Assembly: GCA_907163375.1 (NCBI GenBank)
Contig: CAJQUW010006967.1
Location: 1-64,000, forward strand
Reading direction: 5' to 3'
DNA from: Prostheceraeus crozeri
Lineage: Eukaryota; Platyhelminthes; Polycladida; Euryleptidae
Length of the DNA stretch: 64,000 nucleotides
A program made the position numbers and the translations under genes. This document shows positions 22,740-35,500 of this stretch, piece by piece. The first letter of the stretch is position 1, and each line of letters starts with the position of its first letter. Below the pieces are notes generated by a model. The model was not told the DNA's origin. It was given only the letters and a program-made list of their open reading frames with translations, and made no database searches.

Positions 22740-23205
22740 GTGGTCAAACTCAAAGTGAAACCTTAAAATGATTCCATCTCGTGTTCATGCAATCATTTGT
22801 GGATCTTCCTCTCGTGTGCATGCAGACTTTGTCCCATTAACTTATCACCGTTCGATGATTGGATTTAAACTATTCATGGCACATATTGCCAATGGCAATC
22901 ATCCTTTGAACCTCATGATATCCCTCTGAAGCATTCTAAGAGTTTTCGTCTTCCAATCTGTACGAGTGTTCTAAGATACAAGTCCTTTTTTATTATTATG
23001 ATACACCTTTATAAATGTGGTTTCTCTCTCTCTCATTCTCTGATAATTCGGTTTATTCAATGTTTCATTAACTTTCATTTTACTTTGTTCTTGTTATAGT
23101 AGACACTTTTTGTGTGACCATTTTCAAAACTTTGTAAAATTTTGCCTCACGATTACCGTTATTGAGGCATATTGGTTTCAAATAAACGAATTATTATTAA
23201 ATCTT
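22740..23205 (+). pseudogene. LINE ORF2 tail, 3' end
   Basis: The plus strand reads IPSRVHAIICGSSSRVHADF followed by VPLTYHRSMIGFKLFMAHI and NGNHPLNLMI. This resembles the post-RT tail of CR1-like LINEs (RxHRIIC ... PLxxRRxxxxxKLF). Stops and a frameshift follow. The 3' end near TTATTATTAA (23192-23201) is like that of the related piece at 24110-25015. Confidence 0.6.
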
Positions 23206-24109
23206 TGTAATAGTTATGCAGCCCAACAATTTCCAAGCTCATTAGATTTCCGCACAATCTATTTGTAATAGATTCGCAAAATTTTCTTGAATGCTACATA
23301 TAGCCTTCTACTTTTTTACCACATCCTTTCAAGAAGGATATTACTAAGAAGTATCATTTTAGCATAGTCCAACACAATTTTTATGGACCTAAATAATTTA
23401 GTGAGAGTAATTTTTATTTCTTTTCCATAAAGGAAGAATTGCAATTCTTTAGTACAATTATTGATGACGAAATTAATAGCATGGGATTTTAAGACAATAC
23501 AATTGAATTACCTGTAAACTACTACATTTTTGACTATCGACTTGGGTCACGTATTTCGGAATTTTGAGAAAACTGAATTGGTGGTTAAAATTGATCATTA
23601 ACTAATCTCGTGAGTAGCTACAGTTATCGCGGTTTCAAGGAGATCAAAGTCCAAGAGTTTCCAGGAATTTTACTGCCTTCAGACATGCCAATCATGTACC
23701 AAATTAGGACTCATTTTCCTGAAGAAAACAGGCACTGACATCAAATAAAATATTATAATTTTGGCTTGGTTTCATGAAATTATTCAATCCGATAACTAAT
23801 GACTGCTCATGTGAAACATTCAGAAGAATTGCAATTCTGCTTTTATGGAAAATAAATAAAAATCTCTCTCGCTTGTGTTACGACACAAAGGGTTCACGGC
23901 GTACTTCATCAAGACTGATAGCATCAAGGTGATAAGAACTCGAGAGTGATTTGTATACAAAAAGAATGATAATTCGCACCAATTCACACCGATTGACACC
24001 AATTTTTGTTTCGCATCAATTCACACGTCATGTTTGCCATGTTATGCGCAATACAATGTGTTTCAGGCATTCTAATTTGAATAGGGTGCAGTGCAAAATT
24101 AAAGCATAA
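23206..24109. other. Intronic DNA, nothing recognised
   Basis: AT-rich, no recognisable gene or repeat. Confidence 0.4.
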
Positions 24110-25015
24110 ATGCCTGCTATTATGATTTGCAAGAAAGCTTCATCAAGGCTCTATGTCCTACGTCAGCAAAGAAACTTCTCAACTAAAGATCAGCTGATTG
24201 TGAATTATCGGAGTTGTGTACACAATATACTTGAGTATGAGGCTCCAGTATTTGTGAGCTTAAACGCTGGGCAATCTAACGAGCTTGAAAGAGTTCAACG
24301 TCGAGCACACCGCATAATTCGTGACTCCTGGCATTGTGAATTTTGCCTTTCTCATATCGCCGACGGATCATTGGTTATCGCCTATTTCTATCTATTGTGA
24401 ACGATGATCAGCATCATCTCCAGCATCTTTTGCTCCCTGTAATGAGACACTCCGGGCGCTTTCGCCTTCCACCTTTGACATCATTTCGTGACAGATCCTT
24501 CATCATCATATGCATGTCAAGACTGTATAATTGCGAACTCACTTGTGAAAAGACTGAAAATGAATGGCAATCATCCGACCATCATTTGGCAGGCCTACAA
24601 CAGCCTGGTACTTTGCCATCTTTTTTACTGTTGGCCTGTGATCTGTGACATAACATGCAAGGATTTCAAAAAGTTTGTTGCGCTTGATCGAGTGGCAAGA
24701 AGATGGTGCTACTCTCATGCTAGCCATCAACCCAGTCTTCGGGAAACTCTGGACAAATCGTGCATACGATTAATCAAGCGTGTTGCCAGAAACAACAAGC
24801 TTCACCCTCTCTCGCGCTTCTTCATTAGCAGAGAGAGCAGCCGAAATGTGCGGCACTCCAGAAGACTCCTACCATATCAACGCAAGTCAGCTATGTACAA
24901 CAACTCCTTTGTAAAATTTTCCTGTTATTCTTGAGCCCTTTGCGCTGTTGTTCACCTGTTGTACCGCTTTTGTACAATTGAAATAAAGCATTATTATTAT
25001 TATTATTATTATAAC
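24110..25015 (+). pseudogene. Chimeric pair of LINE ORF2 tails
   Basis: 24110-24500 encodes SSRLYVLRQQRNFSTKDQLI, VHNILEYEAPVFVSLNAGQS and LERVQRRAHRIIRDSW, then RRRIIGYRLFLSI in another frame: the post-RT region of a CR1-like LINE. From about 24535 the frame enters a second, related tail that begins again at an earlier point (SLVKRLKMNGNHPTIIWQAY, DRVARRWCYSHASHQPS) and runs to a stop at 24934. A (TTA)n tail lies at 24990-25011. Two LINE copies appear joined, by template switching or by insertion of one in the other. Confidence 0.75.
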
Positions 25016-26584
25016 TCCAGATTAACTATTTGAGTGTTGCTTCATATTTCTTTCACCTTGTTATGATATTTCCTTGAATATTAATTCTGTACATCTAACT
25101 TGGGTCCCACGATTGCCATTATTGGGACTTGTGTGACTTTTCAAAGAAATTTCTTTATTATTTTTCTAATACTATGCCTGTCAATTGAAAATGGAACCTG
25201 GTTATAGTAAGATGGATAAAACATATATAACAATTGAGGGAAATGTACACAGTACCACAGTTCAAAGAATTTGTACCTCAGAACATTCGGTGCTCATGAC
25301 TACTGAAGTATCAAACAAATTAGGGATAATTTTAGTCGCTAACATTCACTTGGTCTTTCACTGAATCGCCATCCATGTCAAATCAGACACAAGATTGAGT
25401 CATGGAAATTGCATTGGGCGGTGGGTCAAATACACCAAATGATAGAAATTCATTTCTCCTTTCTTTGTATTCTGATAAAGCGGTCGAACTGCCACGGGGT
25501 ACGTGTGAAACAATGAACGGTTATCATTGCGCTGCGCAGTGAAAATGTATCAAATCGAGGTATTGCATACATCACGTAGGATGCAACAGAAGATAAATTA
25601 ATCGAATAAATGCAATTTCCATGCCGAAAAATAAAGTCCCGGAGCAAAATCAGGACGCCCGAGAGCAACAACATCAAGAGAAGATTCTTCAAAAACGAAT
25701 ATCCGAATGACAGCAACAGAATGCGATATCTGACCCGAGGCGTAAACATGTACGTATAGGTCAATGCGAACAGTGAGGCGTCTTCTTACGACCCCGCAAG
25801 TCTTGCAGTTCGTGGGCCAATCCACACACGTTTTCTTACGAGGCAAATGAAGATGGGTTTACACCACCGGGTAAGCACTGCATGGAATGCGAAACGAAGG
25901 AGTGACTTCGAGGAAACATCTGGGTATTTACATTAGTGGTTTGACGATAGCTATGAATTCGGATTGAGGAGCGTCATTACTATTGACCTCACCGTCCGCT
26001 TTGCAAAAGCAATCAATTAAACTGAATTTAAATCATAAAGAAGATATGAGTATCCATCATTCAGAAATTTTATCAGAATGGTTGTTCAACCGCACTATTG
26101 TGTTCGTGTACTGAAGTTCACTTCAAGTTCACCAAAGAGGAAGTGAAGATTTTGCTAACATTGTTTAATTGCCTGAAATAGTGTACGAATATAACAAGTT
26201 AATTAGTCATAAAGGTCTTGAAATTCAAACAACTGCACTTCACAAAGCATGGGATAAATGGTAAGGGCTTATACTCATCATGGGAAGACACAAAACGTCG
26301 ATGTATGATCAGAACTATTTCTAGTAGATTCCGTCATGAAATCACAAGGCTTTCCGCGCAGACGGCCATCGTTAGGAGATAGCGGTATATAAGCCGTACA
26401 CTGTTATTCATAAAGTCCCAAAGGAGTGCTTGAAGGAGTACTGAACCTGAGCACCGCAAAATGGGACAATTCGGACAGCTTTTTAGGCATCTTTTATATT
26501 TGTAGTTATTCATATTGATGCTAGCCCTCTGCGATCCTGCAAGAGCGCCAAATAGGAGCTTATTTACAATATATAGTGAGCTTG
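25016..26584. other. Intronic DNA, nothing recognised
   Basis: Two overlapping minus-strand frames at 25450-25846 (about 100 and 80 codons) lack recognisable domains. The stretch around 25620-25860 is somewhat richer in GC than its flanks. No call is made. Confidence 0.35.
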
Positions 26585-26772
26585 TGGTCTCCGTGGCACA
26601 GTGGTTAAGTGCTTGGACTAGCGATCTATTGGTCCAGAGGTCGAGCCCCGAAGGTGTCATTGGAAGTCAGAATGAAGGGCATCCAGAGTAGAAGTACTAC
26701 AACGCTCCATGTTCTGACTATGTCAGCACCGTCCAAGCCCCAAGTATGGGAGAGTAGTGACGTAAAAGCTTC
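26585..26772 (+). mobile_element. tRNA-derived SINE, reference copy
   Basis: The head has an A-box-like TGGCACAGTGGTTAAGTGCT at 26594-26613 and a B-box-like GGTCGAGCCCC at 26639-26649, as in tRNA-derived Pol III promoters. A tail of about 120 bp ends in GTGACGTAAAAGCTT. Three more near-full copies (38569-38764, 52022-52208, 53637-53823, all minus) and one fragment (22548-22625) occur in the window. The shared 3' end suggests use of one LINE partner. Confidence 0.85.
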
Positions 26773-27054
26773 ATTTTTTGTAACTGCAAACCTTGTTGAA
26801 ATTTGTCTGGATAATTTCTACGAGGACAACTAAGAAAATGAAAAAATGGGGTAATTCGCACACAAACACGTTCTATAATTCTAAACGCACAGAAATTGTC
26901 AGAATATATTGAATAAACGCTAAAGGAAGTCTATGTGCATTTGCTACACTCAAAACATGGATCACCAGTGAGCAGTAGGTGAAGAGTCATGTCATTGGGA
27001 ATTTGCGGTAACATCTGAGAAGCATCCTCCCGTGTAGGAATAATTTTCCTTTTT
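26773..27054. other. Intronic DNA, nothing recognised
   Basis: No recognisable element. Confidence 0.4.
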
Positions 27055-27290
27055 TTGGAAAGAGCCAAATTCTAGTGATGGATTGATTTCTATTTTCTAA
27101 CGGTCGATAAAATTCAGCTATTATCTATAGCTATCTTCAGGAAATGAATTTATGACCTTATAGAATAACATTTAAGAATTCACATCTGCATACAAGCGAT
27201 ACAAAATTACAAATAATACAAAACTATGTACAAAATTTTTAGGGACGGTATGGAAGAGTGGGAGCTATGCGGCAGGTAGTAAAAGGTTAT
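27055..27290 (-). mobile_element. Second copy of the 727-1189 element family
   Basis: On the minus strand it shares with 727-1189 the block ACTACCTGCCGCATAGCTCC, the AT-rich interior, the hammerhead-like segment and the end word TTGGCTCTTTCC. The hairpin after CTGAAGATA is GCTAT-AGATA-ATAGC, where the other copy has CCTAC-GGATA-GTAGG: base pairs differ but pairing is kept. The GAAA part is degraded (GAAT). The second inverted arm of the first copy is absent here. Confidence 0.65.
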
Positions 27291-27990
27291 ATGTTGGAAT
27301 AGATGGGTCAACGGGTTATGTTAATATTTTACTACACACCCTGACGTCAACAATTCCAAGAATTCTGGTCGTGTGCTTCTATTGCTGAATCATAAATAAA
27401 TTGATAAGCAAATGATTAGCAAGAAAAAGGTGTGCTCGATAGATCGTTATGAGAAATCACAAAAATATAATTTTCACTTATTTTCGAAGTTTTGAGAACA
27501 GAATTAGTGGCAATTAAGAATTGAATGCCTTCGAATACTGATAACAGTTCTTTCGCATCGATTGAATCCCTCTGACTGATTTATGCAATTTTAACTTTAG
27601 GAATGTGATTTACTCCGATAGATTAATTCCTTTTTACTGATCAATGTAATTTTTTTAACTTAAGGAAGATATTTTCACTCTGAAAAAGTATTTAATATCT
27701 TGTATCTGGCAGTTAAAGATAAAGAATGACAAGGTGTCCGAATTACCCCATCTTGCGAAACAAACTACGACTAAGAAATGAGTCTCTGAATCTAGTAATC
27801 CTTGAGTTCGAAAATATCAAAACTCATTTTAGAACTCCTTCGGTTCGAAAGCACAGTACTTAATTCGCACTCATGTAATGAGTTGCATAGGACTAGCACC
27901 TCCACTATATCGAAACATTCCATACTGCATATCTGACACGCTATATCACATACGTACATCCATCGAAGAACTGCCTTGGCAATTAAAAAG
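27291..27990. other. Intronic DNA, nothing recognised
   Basis: No conserved coding or repeat feature seen before the 40-bp minisatellite. Confidence 0.4.
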
Positions 27991-27991
27991 A

Positions 27992-28250
27992 AATGCAGTC
28001 GGAAAGGATGGAAAACGTTGGCAGGACTCAAAGCATTGTCGGAGAGGATGGAAAACGTTGGCAGGACTCAAAGCATTGTCGGAGAGGATGGAAAGCGTTG
28101 GCAGGACTCAAAGCATTGTCGGAGAGGATGGAAAACGTTGGCAGGACTCAAATCAGAGTCGTAGAGGATGGCAAATATTGATTGCACTAAAAGTGCAGTC
28201 ACGCAAAATGGTAGACATTGGCAGAGTTCAAAGCACTGTCGGTGAGGATG
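27992..28250. repeat. 40-bp minisatellite, about 6.5 copies
   Basis: Units beginning GGAAAACGTTGGCAGGACTC repeat every 40 bp. The first four copies are almost identical and the last two are diverged. Because 40 is not a multiple of 3, the open frames across it change frame each unit and are not genes. Confidence 0.95.
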
Positions 28251-28639
28251 CTTTTAATCAAGTTGATGTCTTATGTTCATAAGGAGGATATCGATAGGTT
28301 GTCACAAGATCATTTATTGTTTCACTTTGATAGGAACACAGCAAACCGTCATTTCCAGTTGTAAGCACTCGCTACCTGAGACAGAAGCGATCCGAGTGAC
28401 GATTTCGGTGCAAAAGCTATGAGCAACTCTGTTGACTATGATTGACGCCGTCCTTCCCACAGTCGCTCTCAGCTGAGAACAAAAAAACTTATTCAGATAG
28501 TGTGCGACGTCACTACCAGTTGCATGCTGACTCACTGAACTTGGCCTCGTGTCTCGTCATTTATTGATATTGATATTTCATCATATTAGTGCTCAACGAG
28601 CATTTTAGTACTTCTGTGAATTTAAGTTCGGCAATTACA

Positions 28640-28939
28640 GTGCTACGTGTGGTCGGTTCTCCTGTATGGCTGTCAGTACTGGAGTATCAGTCAAACGATG
28701 CAGGATCGCCTGGAGGCGACGGAAATGTGGTTTCTGAGAAGATCGGCCACGTCCTCCGTAAGAAGCAACTGGAACATCTGATACTTAACGGGAAGGTGGA
28801 GGGGCGAAGAGCTCGTGGTCGACAGCGTGTGACTTATCTTGGATGGCTGTCACGTGTCACGGACAGAATGGCGCTCGACATCATCTGGAAGTGTGTGAAG
28901 AGACAAGAACATTTGATTGTCAGCGACGTCAGACTCTGA
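28640..28939 (+). pseudogene. LINE ORF2 tail fragment
   Basis: GHVLRKKQLEHLILNGKVEG, RRARGRQRVTYLGWL and SRVTDRMALD match the C-terminal tail of RTE/Jockey-like LINE ORF2 (HILRH..LE.LIL.GKIEGKRGRGRQR). The preceding part is out of frame or lost. Confidence 0.75.
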
Positions 28940-29938
28940 CAGGGCAACTTTTTTTGATTGATTGAATTATAGTATTCTTCTGCTTAGTACTCAGATTCAC
29001 AGTCAAATAGGACTCTATGATTTACAGTGTAGAATATCTATGAACTTTTGTGTGATGTATGGAAACTATCACCAGAAACTCAATTTCAATTCATTATCCT
29101 TCCTTAGTTTTCATCGTTTCTTGACGTAATCATGCAATGGACAATCCATTGATGAGAAATTGCGTAGTCTGCAACAAGCATTCGCAGACGAAAGAAAGAT
29201 GTTATTGTAATCTAACATCCATAACCCTGACCAAACAACATTTCATTCCGTCGTAACGTCACTGGAAGGGCGTGAACTTGCTGACACAAAATTTAATCCA
29301 TGGTCGTCCACTGTTATTCAGTCACTTGGTTACGGACATAGAGTACGCGATTTCCATTCCGATTGCAGGAATTCGAATTCTCAATGGTGAATATGGACAT
29401 GTAAAACCATGTACTACATTGCTTTATGATCATGTTAAACAGAATATTTCACGATGATAGTTCTCCCTATGCGACGTCGTTACTGCCCCAATGAATGTTT
29501 TCTCAGTCAAGTTACACCTAATAACTTCAGCAGACAGTCAAATCCGTAGATTACATCATCAATTCAATCAATGCATTGATTTGATAGTTTGAGGCAACAA
29601 ATAGACTGCATTTAAAAAGAATTTCAATGCACAAGAGATTGAAATGACTAGAACTGAAAATAACTTGATTGACCGACCGGTAATGAGAACAGACAGTCCT
29701 CATCAAAGAGACGAGGATCGAGGATTATGCGGTGTAATGAGATAATGCATCTGGCCCGCATGTTGTTCGGTAAGTCTATTAATTCCATGTTCTATTCTCT
29801 CAAAATCCATTGCGAATTCTTACTGTTTCTCGAAATGAAGAATCTAAAATGAGAATAGGAATGATTTTGCGCAGCTGCAGTCAATGAATAAGCATAATAA
29901 GTTCATCGCCAAATCGATGACGTTAGTATGAGCCCACC
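28940..29938. other. Intronic DNA, nothing recognised
   Basis: May contain older upstream parts of the PLE that starts near 29939, but no motif could be read. Confidence 0.35.
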
Positions 29939-30968
29939 ATTGCGTCCTATCCATTAGCGAATTTACTTCTTTCCAACCTTGAGCAAAGTTGGATGAGTGA
30001 AGCATTTGCACCTAAGTTTTATGTACGGTATGTCGATGACGCATTAGTTGTTTTTGATAATATTGAGAATATAGATAAATTCCATTCTTTTTTGAATTCA
30101 AAGAACCCCAATTTAAAGTTTGCAATAGAGGAAAGTAAAAATATAAAATTCATTTTTGGATGTTGAAATTGACAAAAGTGATGACGAAAGTGATCCACAT
30201 CGATTTTTAGGGGAAGTACATATATACAGATCTACTACTGAATTATAATGCTACCTGCCCTATCCAATGGAAACGTACCCTTTTGATAGGAATGCTACAT
30301 AGAGCGTATAATGTAGCTGGAAACTGTTTGACATAGAGAATAGAAATATTACAAATTAAGCAATTCATGTCCCATTGACTTCATCAACTCATTAATAACA
30401 ATGATAAAATCTTTATTTTAAGAGGATGACACTTTAATAAAACAGTTCCTGAAAATGCAATATAGTGCGGATAAAAAAGCAACGAAGAAAGATGAATTGG
30501 AGGATACCAAGCTTTTGGTACTTCCGTATGTAGGTAAAATACCCACAAAATTTCGACGCAAACTTGTCAAAGTATTTAAGAAATTAAAATAATATTCAAC
30601 TCTTGTAAAACAGGACAGTACCTTCGTCTGAAAGATAAAACATATAAGCTGATGCGATCATGCGTTGTGTATAATTTTGAGTGTCAGGTTGATCCTGATA
30701 ACCAATGTTGGGACAAACGAAACGCAGGTTACATCAAAGAATAAAAGAACATACTCGTATAAGAGGTAACTCAACTGTAAGTAGCCATCTAAACATATGT
30801 CCAAATTGTAGTAATGACATTAATAACTGTTTTTCGGCTAAATACGCAGGGCGCATGGAATTTGAAACACGCATAGTGAAAGTTTTGTTAATAAATGATG
30901 AAACTCCTAGACTAAATCAAACCCTAGGCCTAAACGGTGAATCTCTGTTCTTGAAAGTATTCGAATAA
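29939..30968 (+). pseudogene. Canonical Penelope-like element, RT to GIY-YIG, decayed
   Basis: In changing frames the plus strand encodes consecutive PLE parts. First are ANLLLSNLEQSWMSEAF and the catalytic VRYVDDALVVFDN (about 29960-30060). Then come FLDVEIDKSDD, LLIGMLHRAYN and LVLPYVGKIPTKFRRKLVKV (30515-30575). Then VVYNFECQVDPDNQ leads into the GIY-YIG endonuclease with GQTKRRLHQRIKEH (30705 on) and its C-terminal part ending SLFLKVFE at 30968. RT followed by a C-terminal GIY-YIG domain is the classical Penelope arrangement. At least six frameshifts or stops make it inactive. Confidence 0.85.
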
Positions 30969-31231
30969 TTGTTTTTGATTATTAGTATTGTTTTCTTGTA
31001 TTCTAAATCGCTGTTTGTCATTGTCAGCGTATGAACTTATTATTCTAAATTGAGATCTGAGAATTTTTTTGAAAAGACAGTTATAAGAAGATAAACTGAG
31101 TATCATTCACGACTCGGTATCTAACTGTAATATATTCCTACACGTCTGTGATCATGTGTTCACTTGACTAGTAGAACTCATTTTTTTAAAAAAAACTTTA
31201 GCTTATATCCATGAAGGTGGTGTCCGCTAAC

Positions 31232-31457
31232 CTGCAAAGGAGGAAGCGCGAGGCCATTGTGGTTGCTCGTCATAGGAGGCGGTGGTGGAGGCATTGATGC
31301 TTCATAATCATGTCCAAATAGACTGATAGATGAAGGCGTAGCGGCAGACTTTTGGGCATTCTGTTCGCGTGTCAAGTGATTTGAGAAGGTAGACATACAG
31401 GCATCTGCATGTTGTCGTAGAGCTGTGGATAAAGGCTCCGTTCCCACGACGCGACAT
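31232..31457 (-). CDS. NRF1-like: NRF1/erect-wing-like factor, central exon
   Basis: Acceptor CATTTTCAG and donor TTGCAG/GTTAGC bound 226 nt: one base finishing a Val codon split with the previous exon, then 75 codons. CRVVGTEPLSTALRQHADAC aligns with the VFGAAPLENVVRKYKSMI segment of NRF1, and NGLALPPLQ with the SELPPLTIDG junction (PPLQ, then VDG of the next exon). Between them is a lineage-specific stretch with six prolines in a row (EASMPPPPPPMTSN). It starts in phase 2 and ends in phase 0, matching its neighbours. It lies between two Penelope-like fragments on the other strand. Confidence 0.92.
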
Positions 31458-31719
31458 CTGAAAATGATACAGTTTACTCGGTCCGCAAAAATATATTGAA
31501 TCACAGTCATGACATTTGAAGAATAACACAAATGTAAAAGTAGGATGGTTTGGGGGAAATGCGATAAGGGTCGATAGTACATAAACAAAAAAAGCTAGCC
31601 TTCGATTTTGTATCCACATGTACGTCCATTGATGCCTGTTCTCTAACATACTTTGTTTTGCAAAAGTTTTGCAAACTGTTACTGTGGCACTTCATGAAAG
31701 ATTTGGTTGTTTTTGAAAA

Positions 31720-32269
31720 TTGGGCCTCATATCGAGAGAAAATGAAGTTTCCTCAAACAAAAGTGTCCTTAAAGTTCCTTTCCTTGGTGAGGATCACAAA
31801 AGAAAAGTCCTAGGAGTATTACGAAGGACTGGTCTCACTGAGAAAATTCGCATTTGTTTCACCTCTGGAAGATCTCTCAAAAGAATCCTACATCCTCCTA
31901 AAGAACGAAAGGAATGCTCGACAGTCTGTGAAACGTGCTCCTCTGCAAAACAGAAAGGTAGATGTTTTAGTAAATGGGCCATATACAGAATTTCATGCTC
32001 TATTTGTGACAAAGTTTACATTGGGGAGACAACACGCACTGTACAATCTCAACTTCACGAGCACTTCAAGAGAGAATCATCTAGTGTTTAACCATTACAA
32101 AGAATCACCGCAGCATATCGTCCAGCACAATATAAAATGGGAAGTATTGCATCATAATGTGAGAAGTTGGCATAAACGGACCTACCTTGAAGCCATTTGT
32201 ATAAGCGAGGTGAACTCAACAGCCCTCATGAATGGCTGCATCGGTAGGAAATTATCTGTCTGCTGATGT
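31720..32269 (+). pseudogene. Penelope GIY-YIG endonuclease fragment
   Basis: 31720-32091 includes KVLGVLRRTGLTEKIRICFT and then the GIY-YIG core YRISCSICDKVYIGETTRT, with the cysteine spacing seen in PLE endonucleases. After one frameshift near 32065 the domain continues as VFNHYKESPQHIVQHNI and RTYLEAICISE to about 32266. The RT part is absent, so this is a truncated second canonical PLE copy. A hammerhead-like motif follows at 32486-32505. Confidence 0.85.
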
Positions 32270-32485
32270 GTGCGAGCTACTTCTTTGCTTCACTTCTCTT
32301 TTAGCTTTTGAACTTTTAACATTACTACTTGTATCGCAAATATAGTAGCACCTCAAGACCCCTAAACATGTTTAGGGGACCTTGATTATTCACGTGACTA
32401 TCCCGCACTGACGTGTAACTCCATTCTGCGCCCCCTTCCAGTTTTTATCAACTTTGTGCCATTATAAATTTTGCTCGTGATCAAG

Positions 32486-32505
32486 CTGGTTGACAGCGAA
32501 ACGTC
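32486..32505 (+). ncRNA. Degraded hammerhead-like core after PLE
   Basis: CTGGTTGA-cag-CGAAACGTC has the GAAAC-GUC half intact and the CUGAUGA half altered. It lies about 220 bp after the PLE endonuclease frame, where Penelope-like elements are known to carry small hammerheads without stem III. Probably inactive. Confidence 0.4.
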
Positions 32506-32529
32506 GGGCGTTATATTTGTATTTTAATA

Positions 32530-35500
32530 CATTATAGTATCCGCAGAAGTATATTTTTCCTTGAATTACCCACTACCGGATACGAGGAGCATACCCTACC
32601 AACCATGATAAAGGCCTCGGATGGGCAAATCTACAAAATTAGACGAAAGTTGATGCACGCACGACGAACGTCAATCTTACAAATCGCTCCGAAGAACACA
32701 CCCCTTGCGCCAAAGAAAAGACGACTTGCTTCCGCAGAGCATTTGATTGTATTTACTAAGTGAGATCATAAGCCATTGCATCCGCATATTTCATCAAATT
32801 CTAGTTTTGACTTGTTGATCATCATGATGTACGTCGTCGTAAATCTATTTGATTAAACAACGATTTGCGTTTCCGATCTCTAACATTATGCAATGATGGT
32901 TTCCATTTGCCGTTCCTGAGCCAATATTCGTTATAACAGCAATCCATCCTCTTCTTAAGATCAAACCTCGGCAGTTTCATTTTCAATCTATAACTTCTAC
33001 TTGTATGTTACTTAAAGAGAGTACACACAGTGCCCGCCATTTATCTTATCAGTGATCACATTTTAGGCCTCAGGAGTCAGTTCCTAACTCTACAGTGACT
33101 GGCGTAGACCACGCAAGCTGACACAGATGCATTCTGAGTAAGTAGGATGTGTGGCGATTTACAATACACGAATTTTCAAGAAATGTCTCCTTCCCGGAGG
33201 TTCTCAGACAGAGCTCTTTCTATTCGTTATTATAAGTCAACATTGTCACGCACTCCCACCTTCTTCAAGAGAAGTTCATAATGAGCTTCAGTTCTTGCGT
33301 ACTACCATTGACCTTCGAGGACGTTGTGATTCCGAATTCAAAGTCCTTTATCACCTAGAAAAAACGTTCTCAGTTTGCTTGAAGTTGACCGTGTTTAGTC
33401 CACCTTGAATAGTTTTGTTTCACACCAATAGCCTTAAATCAAACCCATAACATTTAGCAGACCAATCTTTCTTATTTTCGTCAAAACTGAGAAGCTTAAT
33501 TCTTTGATCCCTTCATTATTTTCTTGCAATAGCAAACATAGCTAATACGATAGTTGATACAGTGTGTTGGAAAAAGTGAAAAATATGATAACTTTATTGT
33601 TTAATAAAATTGATATCAGAGTACAAGCCTTCGTTATAAAGGTTCATCTGATATAAAGAAAAGTCTACTGAATATAAGAAAAGTCCATGTACATAGGTCC
33701 AAAGTAATCTAAGTATAACTCAAATGTAAATGGCCGGGTCATCAGCCGTATACTGTAATCAAAATGCCTTTTCTCAATGTGATCATATTAAACGGCGGGT
33801 GCTGTATAATTAAATGGTACTTGAATGGAAAAGTACGAACATCGATAATAATCAATCCAAGGACAGAAATGAAAATTATGACAATTAAGTCAAGCTGAAC
33901 ATAGTTCCAAGGAGTTTTCCTAACAAAATTGAATCGGTGAGGTGTTGAAAATAGAACTTTATGAGATTACAACAAATCCTCTCATGTCGACTGAACGAAA
34001 CAGGAAAACTATTCGAATAACACATTTTCTGAGATTTTCTTACTTCACAATCGTCAATTCCAGCGGAATAGCTATTTTGGGATCTAAAAGATACAGAATA
34101 ACTTATCTTAACCGAAAGACATCATGAATGTATCTCTTCCATCATAGTCTCCGAAGTCCCATGAGAATTTCACTTCGATAACGACGCTCGCCTTCCTATT
34201 TACGAACCGGAATTTACGTATATTAGAGATATGACGTCTACAAACAAAAATCTTGTTGACTTTCAGATGCGTTGCTTCATGATAAGCGAAATTCTCAGCA
34301 AATGCCAAATATGGAAATTCCGTTTTAGCAACATTTAAACCAAAACTGACACACCTAGCGATTTTACCGCTGCGAATGTATTATTTCAAGAACCTTTCAC
34401 TCTGCAGTTCCTAGTTAGGTGTCACTGCAATCAATACAATCAATCGCCTTGCTCAGTAATTGCAATTTCAATTAATTGCATAGAGTAAGTACGTTAGGTA
34501 GAGTGGTAACTCCGCATTTATTAAATCCCCAATGTGCATACACTTTCGATTTTATTAAATGAACTCAAACGAGATGCAGTCGGAATTGCTTCAAAATGTG
34601 AGATATACACATTTATGCAGTCTTTAAGAAATTACAACGGATTTGAGTGATCACGATAGCAAAGCAGAAGGAAATGATATTATTTGACAGATAGTCCGTG
34701 TCATAACAGCCTTAGAGAGGTAATATTTGTTCAATTGGCGACTCGATGACTTGCTATTGCTTTCATGAATTAGAAATATGAAATTTCAGCGAAGAAAGCA
34801 CAATAAGATGTCGACATTTTCATTAAGACTTCCATTATAAAACGGATCATGAAATTCCCCTGATAATCAGCTTAATTTCCGCTTAGTTAGGATGCTTATT
34901 AGCAAATATTCATTCCTTTTTGATATCCAACTTGTTTCATACTACTTACATAGAGGAGTCATCTCGGTAGTATATAAATTGGCAAAATTTTGACTTCTTT
35001 AGAACTGCTGAAATAATTTTTTGGACTACGGGAACGTAATCTCCGCAAGAAACTGAATCTTTTCATATAAACATTTTCACTGTATACAGATACTTTTTTG
35101 AGTAGACACTCTACCTATATATCCCTACTCTATGATTAATTGTTTGCTCAGCTTACAATTTCAAATAATTGATCAAAGAGCAATTGAATTGCAATCATTT
35201 TTTGGAACTCCCTGGATGAATGGCCTGCATAATAATTGATGGTGCGTGCATCCCTAAGTCGATCGATCTCCAATTCGGCTGGCCGACAAACAGAAAGAGC
35301 AGGCCAAGGAATACATAAGATCAGTTATTCCTCATTAGTCCACGAAGACTGTTCAATGGGCAGTCTGAGTGAGGCAAAGGGCTGCCGTCACTGGACATAT
35401 GCGAAGTACAATAACTATCCCTGTTTCACAATTTTAAACTACTCGCACCTTTTGAACCTACTCTTACTCCTCGTTTATTGTCTCTTCTTCCCCAGCTTTG

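Noticed and set aside
25450-25846. Overlapping 104- and 82-codon minus frames as a membrane-protein exon
   Set aside because: No recognisable family, both frames equally open, no convincing splice pattern; hydrophobicity alone is weak evidence.
26334-26660. 108-codon minus frame as a gene
   Set aside because: Its first third is antisense to the tRNA-like head of the SINE; no domain is recognisable in the rest.
27878-28282. 134-codon frame over the 40-bp repeat
   Set aside because: The period of 40 shifts frame every unit, and all three plus frames are open, so this is low-complexity chance.
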